This document shows, piece after piece, positions 30,663 to 40,372 of a DNA stretch of 64,000 bases (positions within the stretch are counted from its first letter, which is position 1; the number at the start of each line of letters is the position of its first letter). Where the stretch lies: NCBI RefSeq assembly GCF_000744815.1, contig NZ_JQMQ01000005.1:5103801-5167800 (forward strand). The letters are read 5' to 3'. Origin of the DNA: Phaeacidiphilus oryzae TH49 (GTDB taxonomy: Bacteria; Actinomycetota; Actinomycetes; Streptomycetales; Streptomycetaceae). The notes below the pieces were generated by a model. That model was not told the DNA's origin and did not search any database. It saw only the letters and a list, made by a program, of their open reading frames with translations. The position numbers and the translations under genes are program-made.

Positions 30663-31622
30663 GTGTCTCGGCTGACAGGGCGACAGCTGCGCGGTCTGCG
30701 AAGGCTGCTCGGGGTGGCCGTGGTCGCCGTTCTGCTGGTGGTCGTCTTCGAGCGGATGGGCGGCAGCGCGTCGAGCACCCCGGCGGCCGGGCATCCGGCG
30801 CCCACCCCCACCGGGTCGGTGCCCTCGCCGGGGGCGGACGACCGGTTGCGCGGGCTGCCGCAGGGCGCGCGGGTGCCGGAGGCGCTGGTCGCGCCCAGCC
30901 CGGCGGACTCGCCGAGCGCCGTTCCGTTCACCGGGCTGATGCCGCAGGTGGGGGCGCTCTTCAGCCTCGACTCCAACGGGCAGCCGAGCCGGCACTTCTG
31001 CACCGGCAGCGTGGTGGACAGCCCGAAAGGGGACGTGATCGCCACCGCGGCGCACTGCGTGATAGACCCCGGCGGCGGGCAGCAGGCCGGGTCCAAGGGC
31101 GCCTTCGACTTCGTGCCCGGCTACCACGACGGGCAGTCGCCGTACGGGCTGTGGGCGCCCGTGGAGGTGCTGGTGGACCCACGGTGGAGCGGCGGCGGGA
31201 ACCCTGACTACGACATCGCCTTCGTGGTGCTGCGGCAGGTTCGGCCGGGGGCACCCGGGCAGTCCGGTCGCAGCCTGCAGGCGCTGGTGGGCGCGGACCC
31301 GATCGGGTTCGGCTCGGCGGACGCGGAACCGGGGGTGGTCGGGGCCATCGGGTACCCGGTCTCCGCGGACCGGCCGATCGCCTGCCTCAACGCGACCCGG
31401 CCGTATAACCCCAACCAGTCCGAGTTCGACTGCGGCGGCTTCGAGAACGGCAGCAGCGGGGGGCCGCTGCTGCGCGGGATCTCGCCGGACACCGGGACGG
31501 GGACGCTGGTCGGGGTGATCGGCGGCTACCAGGAGGGCGGGGACTCGGCGGACGTGTCCTACGCGGCGCATCTCGGGCCGGACATCGAGGCGCTCTACCG
31601 GCGGGCGGTCGCCGTTTCTTGA
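30663..31622 (+). CDS. membrane-anchored trypsin-like serine protease
   Basis: A 319-aa protease. N-terminal signal anchor (RLLGVAVVAVLLVVVFERM, about 14-32), a proline-rich stalk (GHPAPTPTGSVPSPG), then a chymotrypsin-fold domain: TAAHC (His), NPDYDIAFVVL (Asp) and GSSGGPLL (Ser), with cysteines around each site. It faces outward. GTG at 30663 was chosen as the first start that gives a basic n-region before the anchor; the longer frame is non-coding. No PDZ domain is present, unlike HtrA. Function unknown; it may act on wall proteins. Followed by a small gene. Confidence 0.9.
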   Translation: MSRLTGRQLRGLRRLLGVAVVAVLLVVVFERMGGSASSTPAAGHPAPTPTGSVPSPGADDRLRGLPQGARVPEALVAPSPADSPSAVPFTGLMPQVGALFSLDSNGQPSRHFCTGSVVDSPKGDVIATAAHCVIDPGGGQQAGSKGAFDFVPGYHDGQSPYGLWAPVEVLVDPRWSGGGNPDYDIAFVVLRQVRPGAPGQSGRSLQALVGADPIGFGSADAEPGVVGAIGYPVSADRPIACLNATRPYNPNQSEFDCGGFENGSSGGPLLRGISPDTGTGTLVGVIGGYQEGGDSADVSYAAHLGPDIEALYRRAVAVS

Positions 31623-31645
31623 CTGGGCGTCACCGAGGAGCAACC

Positions 31646-31846
31646 GTGCGGAAACAGCGGGGCGCGAGGCTCTTTCGCATGGAGACCGAGACGGAGACGG
31701 AGCCCCTTCCCGAGCTGCGGCAGCCGCGGCAGCGGCGGGAGCCGGAGGCGGCGGGTGAGCCGGGCGTGCCCGAGCTGGCCACACAGGGCGAGCTGCTCGC
31801 GCGGATAGCCGCCCAGCTGATCGCCCCGCGGCGGGCGCGCGCCTGA
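31646..31846 (+). CDS. small charged protein
   Basis: A 66-aa, strongly charged protein (METETETEPLPELRQPRQRR) with a helical C-terminus GELLARIAAQLIAPRRARA. GTG at 31646 has GAGGAG 6 nt upstream, the best start; an ATG at 31679 is also in frame. No known domain. It lies 23 bp behind the protease gene and 82 bp before dgt. Coding is supported mainly by the SD. Confidence 0.55.
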   Translation: MRKQRGARLFRMETETETEPLPELRQPRQRREPEAAGEPGVPELATQGELLARIAAQLIAPRRARA

Positions 31847-31928
31847 CCTCCCTTCGCCCCTGCGCCTTCGGCGCCGCGCTCGGGGCGTCTTCGGGGCTGT
31901 TGTCGGTGGGGCGGGGTAGCTTGGGTAG

Positions 31929-33233
31929 GTGGTGGATGTCGGGGCTTGGGGCGCGGCGCGCAGCGCGCACTATGACGCCAACGCGGAGGCGCGTTGGGTT
32001 CCGGAGCCGGATAAGCGGCCCGGACGCACCGCGTTCCAGCGCGACCGCGCGCGGCTGCTGCACTCCGCCGCGCTGCGCCGGCTCGCCGGCACCACCCAGG
32101 TGGTCGCCCCGATGGAGCGCGATTTCCCGCGGACCCGGCTGACGCATTCGCTCGAATGCGCCCAGGTGGGGCGGGAGTTGGGGGCCGCGCTCGGCTGCGA
32201 CCCGGACCTGGTGGAGACCGCCTGCCTGGCCCACGACATCGGCCACCCGCCCTTCGGGCACAACGGGGAGCAGGCGCTCGCGGTGGCCGCCGCGGCCTGC
32301 GGGGGGTTCGAGGGGAACGCGCAGAGCCTGCGGGTGCTGACCCGGCTGGAGCCCAAGCGGTTCGCGCCGGCCGGCGAGCTCACCGACCGCGGCGGTCCGC
32401 GCCCCGGCCGGAGCGTGGGGCTGAACCTCACCCGCGCGGCGCTGGACGCGGCGACCAAGTACCCGTGGCCGCTCGGCGGCGCCCCGGAGAGCACCCGGGA
32501 GCCGGGCAAGTTCGGGGTGTACGCCGAGGACCTGGCGGTCTTCCGCTGGCTGCGGCGGGGCGCGCCCCCGCTGCGGCGCTGCTTCGAGGCGCAGGTGATG
32601 GACTGGTCCGACGACGTCGCCTACTCGGTGCACGACGTGGAGGACGGACTGCAGGCCGGCTTCATCGACCCGCGGGCCCTCGCCTCCCTCCCCGAGCGGG
32701 AGGAGGTCTTCGCCGTCGCCGCCGGCCGCTACGCCCCGGGCGCGGAGCCCGGCGAGCTCGCCGAGGCGCTGGACCGGCTGCTCGGCCAGGAATGGTGGCC
32801 CGCCCGCTACGAGGGCAGCGCCCAGGACCGGGCCCGGTTGAAGGACGCCACCAGCCAGCTGATCGGCCGCTTCTGCCTGGCCGCCGAGGGCGCCACCCGG
32901 GCGGCCTTCGGCACCGGCCCGCTCACCCGCTACGCCGCCGACCTGGTGGTCCCACCGGAGGTGCGGGCGGAGTGCGCGGTGCTCAAGGCGGTCGCGGACC
33001 GGTTCGTGATGCAGCGGCCGGACCAGGAGGAGCTCAGATCCGGGCAGCGGGTGGTGATCGCGGAGCTCGCCGAGGTGCTGATCCGCACCGCCCCCGAGGG
33101 GCTGGACCCGGTCTTCCGCGCGCACTTCGACGCGGCCGGGGACGACGGCGAGCGGCTGCGCACGGTCATCGACCAGATCGCCGTGCTCACCGACGCGTCG
33201 GCGCGCGCGCTCCACCGCCGTCTGGTCAATTGA
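31929..33233 (+). CDS. dgt: deoxyguanosinetriphosphate triphosphohydrolase-like
   Basis: An HD-domain enzyme that splits dNTPs into nucleoside and triphosphate and helps control dNTP pools. The 434-aa protein shows [44 protein letters not shown] and [18 protein letters not shown], giving the H...HD...D metal site, with the fourth residue in [16 protein letters not shown]. Two GTG codons (31929, 31932) can serve as start. It precedes the FAD reductase and dnaG as in Streptomyces; proximity to DNA primase fits a role in replication. Activators and preferred nucleotide cannot be told. Confidence 0.93.
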   Translation: MVDVGAWGAARSAHYDANAEARWVPEPDKRPGRTAFQRDRARLLHSAALRRLAGTTQVVAPMERDFPRTRLTHSLECAQVGRELGAALGCDPDLVETACLAHDIGHPPFGHNGEQALAVAAAACGGFEGNAQSLRVLTRLEPKRFAPAGELTDRGGPRPGRSVGLNLTRAALDAATKYPWPLGGAPESTREPGKFGVYAEDLAVFRWLRRGAPPLRRCFEAQVMDWSDDVAYSVHDVEDGLQAGFIDPRALASLPEREEVFAVAAGRYAPGAEPGELAEALDRLLGQEWWPARYEGSAQDRARLKDATSQLIGRFCLAAEGATRAAFGTGPLTRYAADLVVPPEVRAECAVLKAVADRFVMQRPDQEELRSGQRVVIAELAEVLIRTAPEGLDPVFRAHFDAAGDDGERLRTVIDQIAVLTDASARALHRRLVN

Positions 33234-33327
33234 ACGGGGTTGCGGGACCCTTCGGCCTAGCCGGAACAGGCACGACGGGGCATCGCACAGAGAGTCGACG
33301 TCGACACGAGCGGACGGGAGACCGCGG

Positions 33328-34605
33328 GTGGTCAACTCAGTGGACGCACACCAGACTTACGTGATCGTCGGAGCCGGTCTGGCCGGCGCCAAGGCCGCCG
33401 AGGCGCTGCGGTCCGAGGGCTTCTCCGGGAGAGTGATCCTGGTCGGCGACGAGCGCGAGCACCCGTATGAGCGGCCCGGGCTCTCCAAGGGCTATCTGAC
33501 CGGCAGCGAGGAGCGCTCCTCGCTCTTCGTCCACGAGTCCTCCTGGTACGCCTCGCGGGAGGTCGAGCTCCACCTCGGCCAGCCCGCCGTCCGGCTGGAC
33601 CCGCGGACCCGCGAACTCGCCCTCGCCGACGACACGGTGCTCGGCTACGACCGGCTGCTGATCGCCACCGGCGCCACCCCGCGCCGCCTCCCGGTGCCGG
33701 GTGCGGACCTCGGCGGCATCCACTACCTGCGGAAGCTCTCGGACGCGGAGCGGCTGCGCGGTTCGCTGCAGGCGCTGGGCCGGGAGAACGGCCGGCTGCT
33801 GGTGATCGGCGGCGGATGGATCGGCCTGGAGGTGGCCGCGGCCGCCCGCGGCTACGGCGCCGAGGTGACCGTCGTCGAGCAGCAGCCCACCCCGCTCCAC
33901 CAGGCGCTGGGCCCGGAACTCGGCGAGTTCTTCGCCCAGTTGCACCGGGACCACGGGGTGGACCTCCACACCGGCCGCGGGATCGCCTCCTTCGAGGGCC
34001 AGGACGGCATGGTGCTCGCCGCGCACACCGAGGACGGCGACGAGCTGCCCGCCCACGCGGTGGTGGTCGCGGTCGGCGCGGTGCCGGAGACCGGCCTCGC
34101 CGAGGCCGCGGGCCTGGCGGCGGCCGACCGGGCGGAGGGCGGCGGGATCGCCGTCGACTCGGCGCTCCGCACCTCCGACCCGGCGATCTTCGCCGCGGGC
34201 GACGTGGCCAACGCCGAGCACCCGGTCTTCGGCCGCCGGCTGCGGGTCGAGCACTGGGCCAACGCGCTCAACGGCGGCCCGGCGGCGGCGCGCTCCATGC
34301 TCGGCCAGGAGGTCGTCTACGACCGGATCCCGTACTTCTTCACCGACCAGTACGACCTGGGGATGGAGTACTCGGGCTTCGCCGCGCCCGGCGCCTACGA
34401 CCGGGTGGTGGTCCGCGGCGACCTCGGCAAGCGCGAGTTCATCGCCTTCTGGCTGGCCGGCGACGGCCGGGTGCTGGCCGGGATGAACGTGAACGTGTGG
34501 GACGTCACCGAGCCGATCCAGCGGCTGGTGCGGTCGGCGCGCCCGGTGGACGTGGACGCGCTGGCGGATCCGGGGCGGCCGCTGGAGACCCTGCTGCCGA
34601 AGTGA
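33328..34605 (+). CDS. FAD-dependent NAD(P)H reductase (ferredoxin reductase-like)
   Basis: A 425-aa flavoprotein. Residues about 10-35 hold the FAD dinucleotide fold YVIVGAGLAGAKAAEALR; a second GxGxxG (VIGGGWIGLEVAAAARGYGAEV, about 153-174) binds NAD(P)H; the motif IFAAGDVAN (about 290) closes the FAD site. The C-terminal ~90 residues form the dimer domain of rubredoxin/ferredoxin reductases of Rieske dioxygenase type. GTG at 33328 has GGGAG 8 nt upstream. No partner ferredoxin gene is near. Lies between dgt and dnaG, 94 and 79 bp away. Confidence 0.9.
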   Translation: MVNSVDAHQTYVIVGAGLAGAKAAEALRSEGFSGRVILVGDEREHPYERPGLSKGYLTGSEERSSLFVHESSWYASREVELHLGQPAVRLDPRTRELALADDTVLGYDRLLIATGATPRRLPVPGADLGGIHYLRKLSDAERLRGSLQALGRENGRLLVIGGGWIGLEVAAAARGYGAEVTVVEQQPTPLHQALGPELGEFFAQLHRDHGVDLHTGRGIASFEGQDGMVLAAHTEDGDELPAHAVVVAVGAVPETGLAEAAGLAAADRAEGGGIAVDSALRTSDPAIFAAGDVANAEHPVFGRRLRVEHWANALNGGPAAARSMLGQEVVYDRIPYFFTDQYDLGMEYSGFAAPGAYDRVVVRGDLGKREFIAFWLAGDGRVLAGMNVNVWDVTEPIQRLVRSARPVDVDALADPGRPLETLLPK

Positions 34606-34684
34606 CGGCCGCGCCGGGGCGGGGCCGCCGGGGAGTCCGCGGCGGGCCTGCCGGGTTGTCGGCGGGCGCCCGTAGACTTCTCCT

Positions 34685-36664
34685 GTGGCAGGCGGTGGCG
34701 GGCGGATCCGGGACGAGGACGTGCAGGCGGTGCGGTCCGCCGTGCGGATCGACGCCGTGGTGGGCGAGTACGTCCAGCTCACCTCGGGGGGCGGGGCCCA
34801 GCTGAAGGGGCTCTGCCCGTTCCACGACGAGAAGTCGGCGTCCTTCTACGTCAACCCCTCGAAGGGCGTCTACAGCTGCTTCGGCTGCGGCGAGGGCGGC
34901 GACACGATCAAGTTCGTGATGTCGATCGAGCACCTCACCTTCGTCGAGGCGGTCGAGCGGCTGGCCGCCCAGATCGGCTACACCCTGCGCTACGAGGGCG
35001 GCGGGTACCAGCCCGGCCGGCAGAAGGGCGAGCGCACCCGCCTGCTGGAGATCAACAAGCTGACCGCGGCCTGGTTCACCGAGCAGCTCGGCACGCCCGA
35101 GGCGGAGATCGGCCGGCGCTTCCTCAAGGAGCGCGGCTTCGAGGCGGAGGCCGCCCAGCACTTCGGCATCGGATACGCGCCCGGCGGCTTCGAGAACCTC
35201 ACCCGCTTCCTCCGCGGGAAGGGGTACACCGACAAGGAGCTGCTGGTCAGCGGCGTCTGCTCGGAGGGTCGGCGGGGGCCGATGGACCGCTTCCGCGGCC
35301 GCCTGGTCTGGCCGATCAAGGACATCACCGGGGAGGTCGTCGGCTTCGGCGCCCGCAAGCTGCGGGAGGACGACAACGGGCCGAAGTACCTCAACACCCC
35401 GGAGACCCCGCTCTACCGCAAGTCCCAGGTGCTGTACGGGCTGGAGCTGGCCAAGAAGGAGATCGCCAAGAGCGGCCGGGCGGTCGTCGTGGAGGGCTAC
35501 ACCGACGTGATGGCCTGCCATCTGGCCGGGGTCACCACCGCCGTCGCCACCTGCGGCACCGCCTTCGGCGAGGAGCACATCAAGATCCTCCGTCGGCTGA
35601 TCATGGACACCTCCTCCTACAAGGGCGAGGTGGTCTTCACCTTCGACGGTGACGCCGCCGGGCAGAAGGCCGCGCTGCGGGCCTTCGAGGACGACCAGAA
35701 GTTCGCCGCCAAGACCTCGATCGCCATCTCGCCCGGCGGCATGGACCCCTGCGAGCTGCGGCTCGCCCAGGGCGACGCGGCCGTGCGCAACCTGGTCGAC
35801 CACCCGGTGCCGCTCTTCGAGTTCGCCATCAAGACGGTGGTGGCCCGGCACAACCTGGAGACCGCGGAGGGCCGGGCGGCCGCCCTGGAGGAGGCCGCGC
35901 CGATCGTCGGCCGGATCCGGGACGGCTCGGTGCAGCACGAGTACGCGGTCAAGCTGGCCGGCCTGGTCGGCATGCTGGACGAGCAGTTCGTGGTCCGCCG
36001 GGTGGGCAGGATCGCCCGCTGGGAGCGGGAGCGGCAGTCCTCCGGCGGCGGGGGAGGGCGGAACGGCGGGGCTCCGGCGGGGCCGGGCGGCCCCGGCGCC
36101 CCCGGGCCGGGCGGGTACCAGGCGTCCTCCGGCGGCGCTCTCAGCGGCGCGGAGGCGGCCGCGGAGCTGCGGAGGAACGCGCGGAACCCGGTCCAGTTCG
36201 TGGAGCGCGAGCTGCTGAAGATCGCCCTCCAGCATCCGGCGATGGTGGCCCCGATCTTCGACGCCTTCACCGCAGAGGAGTTCGCCACCGGCCCGTACGT
36301 CGCCGTCCGGCAGGCCGTCGCGGCGGCCGGCGGGGTCGCCGCGGGCGCGGCGGCGCCGGACGCCTGGCTGCCCGCGGTCCAGGACGTGGCCCCGGACGAC
36401 CGGCTGCGCGGCCTGATCACCGAGCTGGCGGTGGAGCCGCTGCGCCAGGGCCGCGGGCGCGAGGTCGACGAACTCTACGCTCAGCAGTTCCTGGTCCGGC
36501 TCCGCCAGCAGGCGGTGGACCGGAGGATCCAGGAGGTCCGCAGCTACCTCCAGCGGCTCGGCCCGGGTGCCGACCAGGAGGCCCTGGGCCCGGTGCAGAA
36601 CGAGCTGTGGGCCCTCCAGCAGTACGCCCAGGCGCTGCGGGTCCAGGGGGCCCAGGCGCTCTGA
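34685..36664 (+). CDS. dnaG: DNA primase
   Basis: Makes RNA primers at the replication fork. The 659-aa protein has the CHC2 zinc domain (C44-P-F-H47 and C65-F-G-C68), the catalytic core DnaG_N (FRGRLVWPIKDITGEVVGFGAR), a TOPRIM domain with VVVEGYTDVMACH (about 268-280) and FTFDGDAAGQKA for metal binding, a glycine-rich linker (GGGGGRNGGAPAGPGGPG, about 455-475), and a C-terminal helicase-binding domain. GTG start. It is followed within 190 bp by the hrdA-like sigma gene, an arrangement like that of macromolecular-synthesis operons in other bacteria. Confidence 0.97.
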   Translation: MAGGGGRIRDEDVQAVRSAVRIDAVVGEYVQLTSGGGAQLKGLCPFHDEKSASFYVNPSKGVYSCFGCGEGGDTIKFVMSIEHLTFVEAVERLAAQIGYTLRYEGGGYQPGRQKGERTRLLEINKLTAAWFTEQLGTPEAEIGRRFLKERGFEAEAAQHFGIGYAPGGFENLTRFLRGKGYTDKELLVSGVCSEGRRGPMDRFRGRLVWPIKDITGEVVGFGARKLREDDNGPKYLNTPETPLYRKSQVLYGLELAKKEIAKSGRAVVVEGYTDVMACHLAGVTTAVATCGTAFGEEHIKILRRLIMDTSSYKGEVVFTFDGDAAGQKAALRAFEDDQKFAAKTSIAISPGGMDPCELRLAQGDAAVRNLVDHPVPLFEFAIKTVVARHNLETAEGRAAALEEAAPIVGRIRDGSVQHEYAVKLAGLVGMLDEQFVVRRVGRIARWERERQSSGGGGGRNGGAPAGPGGPGAPGPGGYQASSGGALSGAEAAAELRRNARNPVQFVERELLKIALQHPAMVAPIFDAFTAEEFATGPYVAVRQAVAAAGGVAAGAAAPDAWLPAVQDVAPDDRLRGLITELAVEPLRQGRGREVDELYAQQFLVRLRQQAVDRRIQEVRSYLQRLGPGADQEALGPVQNELWALQQYAQALRVQGAQAL

Positions 36665-36685
36665 CGGTCGCCGACGGCAGCCGTT

Positions 36686-36703
36686 CGTGATCAGACGATC
36701 ACG
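36686..36703. promoter_or_regulatory. inverted repeat between dnaG and sigma gene
   Basis: CGTGATC-agac-GATCACG, 7-bp arms, 21 bp behind the dnaG stop and about 150 bp before the sigma start. Followed by GGAAAAAGAG. It could be a weak terminator or a regulator site of the sigma promoter. Confidence 0.4.
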
Positions 36704-36853
36704 GAGTGTTGGAAAAAGAGGCCGCACGACCCTCGGCCGGGGAGCGCGCTTGGCGCACACTGGTTTCGGTGTCCCAGCCCTTACGCAATCCCTCGCCCAG
36801 AGGTCGCGACGCGCGCCCATCACACACGCGTTCCGCGGCCGGAAGGGAACGAC

Positions 36854-38058
36854 GTGGACCTCGCGACCGTCCCCCGTACCGCCACCGGCCGCGTTGCGGT
36901 GGTTACGCCGCCGGAGGAGGGCGACGTGACCGAACGCCACGCCGCCGACGAACCGCTCCCCCCGGAGCCGGAACCGGCGCCCGAGGCCGCCACCGGCGCC
37001 GCGCCCGAAGCCGCCACCGGACGGGCCCCGAGGCCCCGGGGGCGCGGGAGGCGCCGGAGATCCGCGAGGCGCCGGAGATCCGCGAGGCCGAGACCGACAA
37101 CGACGACCCCGGGCCCTCGCTGGACGACGTGGCCGGCCCGTCCGCCGACCTCTTCCGCCAGTATCTGCGCGAGATCGGCCGGGTGCCGCTGCTCACCGCC
37201 GCCGAGGAGGTGGAGCTGGCCCGCGCGGTCGAGGCCGGCCTCTTCGCGGAGGAGCACCTCAACCGCCGGCTCGGCGGACTCGGCGAACTGGACGCCCAAC
37301 TCACCGACGAGCTCGACCGGTTGGTGGTCCTCGGCCGGATGGCCAAGCGCCGGCTGATCGAGGCCAACCTCCGGCTGGTCGTCTCGGTGGCCAAGCGCTA
37401 TGTCGGGCGCGGACTGACCATGCTGGACCTGGTGCAGGAGGGCAACCTCGGCCTGATCCGCGCCGTGGAGAAGTTCGACTACGCGCGCGGCTACAAGTTC
37501 TCCACCTACGCCACCTGGTGGATCCGCCAGGCGATGAGCCGGGCGCTGGCCGACCAGGCCCGCACGATCCGCGTCCCGGTGCACGTCGTCGAGCTGATCA
37601 ACCGGGTGGTGCGGGTGCAGCGGCGCCTCCTCCAGGAGCACGGGTACGAGCCGACGGCGGCGGAGGTCGCGGCGGTGCTGGAGATCCCCGAGGAGCGGGT
37701 CGGCGAGGTGCTGCGGCTGGCCCAGGAGCCGGTCTCGCTGCACGCCCCGGTCGGCGAGGAGGACGACGTCGCGCTCGGCGACCTGATCGAGGACGGGGAC
37801 GCCGCCTCGCCGGTCGAGTCCGCCGCGTTCATGCTGCTGCGCGAGCATCTGGAGGCCGTGCTGTCCACCCTCGGAGAGCGCGAGCGGAAGGTGGTCCAGC
37901 TGCGGTACGGGCTGGTGGACGGGCGTCCGCGGACGCTGGAGGAGATCGGCCGGCTGTTCGGGGTGACGCGCGAGCGGATCCGCCAGATCGAGTCCAAGAC
38001 CCTCAACAAGCTCCGCGACCACGCCTTCGCTGACCAGCTCCGCGGCTACCTCGACTGA
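36854..38058 (+). CDS. hrdA: principal-like sigma-70 factor HrdA type (frameshifted here)
   Basis: Group 2 sigma factor. Conserved regions are complete: 1.2 ([23 protein letters not shown]), 2.1-2.4 ([61 protein letters not shown]), 3 ([19 protein letters not shown]) and 4.2 ([20 protein letters not shown]). The start with a proper SD (ggaaggga) is GTG at 36854, but that frame and the sigma domains are in different frames: a base seems missing in the run of five G at 37038-37042. Adding one G joins an acidic N-terminal tail ([15 protein letters not shown]) to the acidic [15 protein letters not shown] and region 1.2. An alternative is initiation at GTG 37129, just before region 1.2. Position after dnaG matches hrdA of S. 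coelicolor (SCO2465). Confidence 0.85.
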
Positions 38059-38091
38059 GGGACCGGCATCCGGAGGCGTGGCCGCCGGGCG

Positions 38092-39524
38092 CTACGCCTT
38101 CGGATACAGCTGGTCGCGGGTGGCGGCGTACTGCTCGCGGACCGCGGCGCCGAGGGCGGTCTCCTCGCCCGGGTCGACCGTCGTGCAGCCCTCCAGCGGC
38201 CACAGCGGCGGGTCGGCGCCGCCCGCCAGCGCCCACGCGGCCTGGCGGGCCGCCCCCGGGACGCCCAGTCGCCGGTCGGCGGGACCACCACCGGGACCCC
38301 GAAGACCTGGGCCGCGATCCGCTGCACCGCCTCCAGCCGGCCGGCCGAGCCCAGCAGGAAGACCCGGCGCACCGTCACCCCGCGTTCGCGCAGCAGGTCG
38401 AGGCCGTCCGCGAGTCCGCACAGCATCCCCTCCACGGCCGCCCGGGCCAGATGCTCGGGCGCCATCGAGTCCTCCCGCAGCCCCGCGAGGGTGCCCGCCG
38501 CCTGCGGCAGCGCGGGCGTGCGCTCCCCGCGGAGATACGGCAGCAGCACCAGCCCGCGCGCCCCCGGCGTCGAGCGCAGCGCCAGCTCGCCCAGCCCCTC
38601 GGCGTCGGTGTCCAGCAACTGGGCGGTGGCCCGCAGCACATGGGCCGCGTTCAGGGTGACGACGGTCGGCAGATGGCGTCCGGTCGCGTCGGCGTACGGC
38701 GCGATCAGCCCGGCCGGGTCCGGCAGCGTCTCCCGGTGCGGGGCGTACACCGTCCCGGAGGCCCCGAGCGACACCACCGCGTCGCCGGGGACCAGGCCCA
38801 GGCCCAGCGCGACCGCCATCCCGCTGCCCGTGCCGGCGGAGATCAGCAGGCCCTCGGGGCTGGTGCCGGCGGCCGCGCCGGGCGGCAGCACCTCGGGCAG
38901 CTGGGGAGCCTCCGCGCCCAGGGCGCGGGCGGCCAGCTCCGGCCGGTACGCCGAGTCGAGCGGCGACCAGTAACCCGTGCACGAGGCGTCCCCGCGGTCG
39001 GTGGTCGGGCGGGCAGGACGGCCCAGCAGCTGCCAGACCAGCCAGTCGTGGGGTTGCAGCACCAGCCTTACCCGGCGGGCGAGTTCCGGCTCCTGGCGGG
39101 CCAGCCAGCGGAGCTTGGCGAGCACGCCGGTGGCCGCCGGTGGCCCGCCGATCACCCGCGCCCAGGCCTCCGCCCCGCCGGCCTCCGCGCAGAGGTCCGC
39201 GGCGGAGCCGGCCGCCCGCCGGTCGCCGCGGAGGATGGCCGGCCGGACCGGTGCGCCGTCCGCGTCCAGCGCGACCAGCGACTGCGACTGCGCGGCGACG
39301 CCGATCGCCTGGACGTTCTGCAACCGGTTGCCGCCCGCCGCCGCGCCGAGCGAGCGCAGCCAGGACTCCGGGTCGATCTCGCTGGTGTGCCGCTCCGGCG
39401 CCGGGGCGCCGGGGTGCGGGGCGCGGTTGTCCGCGCGGTCTGGCAGCGGCGCCCCGGTGTCCGTGTCCCGGACGGTGAGCGTCGTACTGCGGGCGGAACT
39501 GTGGAAACCCGCGACGATCGGCAT
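38092..39524 (-). CDS. xylB: xylulokinase-like FGGY sugar kinase (frameshifted here)
   Basis: FGGY kinase that phosphorylates D-xylulose or a related sugar. N-terminal domain: IGVAAQSQSLVALDADG, DASCTGYWSPLDSAYRPELA; C-terminal ATPase fold: VVSLGASGTVYAPH, LVLLPYLRGERTPALPQAAG, RRVFLLGSAGRLEAVQRIAAQVFG. After VVVPPTGDWASRG the frame is lost; the true C-terminus GAARQAAWALAGG ... QYAATRDQLYPKA is in another frame ending at 38092. One more C in the run of five at 38253-38257 would restore a protein of about 477 residues. Whether this is sequencing error or a real pseudogene is open. The first residues lack the usual DxGT of FGGY kinases (here AGFHSSARSTTL), so activity is uncertain anyway. No xylA or xylose transporter is adjacent. 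Confidence 0.75.
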
Positions 39525-39636
39525 GAGCGGATTGTGTCAGGTCCGGCGGCGGAATCCTGCCGCCGGGGTAGCTGACGGGCCGTCAACTGACATTTCAGTC
39601 AGCGCTCGTACAGCGTTCGTACGGCGCTCGCCTGGC

Positions 39637-39900
39637 TCAGCGGCCGGGCGCCGAGTCCCAGTCGGCCGCGCCGTCCTGCTGCCGGCGCAGGCCGGGGATC
39701 CGGTCGGTCACCGCCGGCGGCAGCCGGTCGCCGAGCTGGCTGCCCACCGCGTCCCGCGCCGACCTGGTCGCCTTCTGCACGGCCGGGCTCTGCGAGAGGT
39801 CCCGGGCCGACTTGCGGATCTGCTCGTAGCGCTCCCGGCCGGCCCGTGCGCCGAGCACGTATCCGAACGCGAGACCGCAGAGGAAGGAGAGCTTGCGCAT
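39637..39900 (-). CDS. YtxH-domain protein
   Basis: An 87-aa protein: short hydrophobic N-terminus LSFLCGLAFGYVLGARAGRERYEQI, typical of YtxH-type small membrane-associated proteins, then an amphipathic helical stretch (KSARDLSQSPAVQKATRSAR) and a polar tail. Family members are widespread in Streptomyces near tRNA genes and have no assigned function. ATG at 39900 follows a GGCGG site. It reads away from the tRNA cluster. Confidence 0.8.
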   Translation of the reverse strand: MRKLSFLCGLAFGYVLGARAGRERYEQIRKSARDLSQSPAVQKATRSARDAVGSQLGDRLPPAVTDRIPGLRRQQDGAADWDSAPGR

Positions 39901-40043
39901 GGTGCCACCGCCGCCTTTCTGCTTGCTGCTGCTGTGTTCCGGAGGTTACGGGGAGCCGCTCCGGGCCGCTCCTCCGCCACGCCGCCGCGGCGGGCCGCGA
40001 GGGCGGTGGAGATCGGATTGGCGGAGCACCCCCCCACGTGCGC

Positions 40044-40049
40044 TAATGT
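40044..40049 (+). promoter_or_regulatory. candidate -10 box for tRNA-Asn genes
   Basis: TAATGT, 38 bp before the first tRNA-Asn, a fair match to TANNNT in an otherwise GC-rich region. No clean -35 at optimal spacing (TTGGCG is 20 nt upstream). Confidence 0.35.
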
Positions 40050-40086
40050 ATGACCCGCAGCGGACGCCGTGAGGCGCCCCCCGCAG

Positions 40087-40159
40087 TCCCGCATAGCTCA
40101 ATTGGCAGAGCAGCCGGCTGTTAACCGGCAGGTTATTGGTTCGAGTCCAATTGCGGGAG
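40087..40159 (+). tRNA. tRNA-Asn(GTT)
   Basis: 73-nt tRNA; acceptor TCCCGCA/TGCGGGA with G discriminator, anticodon stem GCCGG/CCGGC, loop CTGTTAA with anticodon GTT at 40120-40122, T-arm with GGTTCGAGTCC. CCA is not encoded. Identical to the copy 113 bp downstream. Confidence 0.98.
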
Positions 40160-40199
40160 CGTCCGGCCCGGGTGGATGCCCGGGTCTGGGGCGGAGCGA

Positions 40200-40272
40200 T
40201 CCCGCATAGCTCAATTGGCAGAGCAGCCGGCTGTTAACCGGCAGGTTATTGGTTCGAGTCCAATTGCGGGAG
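40200..40272 (+). tRNA. tRNA-Asn(GTT), second copy
   Basis: Identical 73-nt sequence to the first copy; anticodon at 40233-40235. The 40-bp spacer has no promoter-like box, so both are probably co-transcribed and end at the terminator 40282-40313. Confidence 0.98.
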
Positions 40273-40281
40273 CTTGATCCC

Positions 40282-40313
40282 GAAGGCCCGCAGCGAGCAA
40301 GCTGCGGGCCTTC
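40282..40313 (+). terminator. terminator of the tRNA-Asn pair
   Basis: GAAGGCCCGCAGC / GCTGCGGGCCTTC, 13-bp perfect stem with a 6-nt loop, followed by ctgcgttcctg. Ten bp behind the second tRNA. Confidence 0.85.
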
Positions 40314-40372
40314 CTGCGTTCCTGACGGCTCGCCGCGCCGGTTCCGGCCGGAGCCTGCCCATTCGAGTGAAA

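Noticed and set aside
37129-38058. Sigma factor as a complete short protein from GTG 37129
   Set aside because: No good SD there, whereas 36854 has one, and the acidic sequence before region 1.2 reads as coding; kept only as an alternative.
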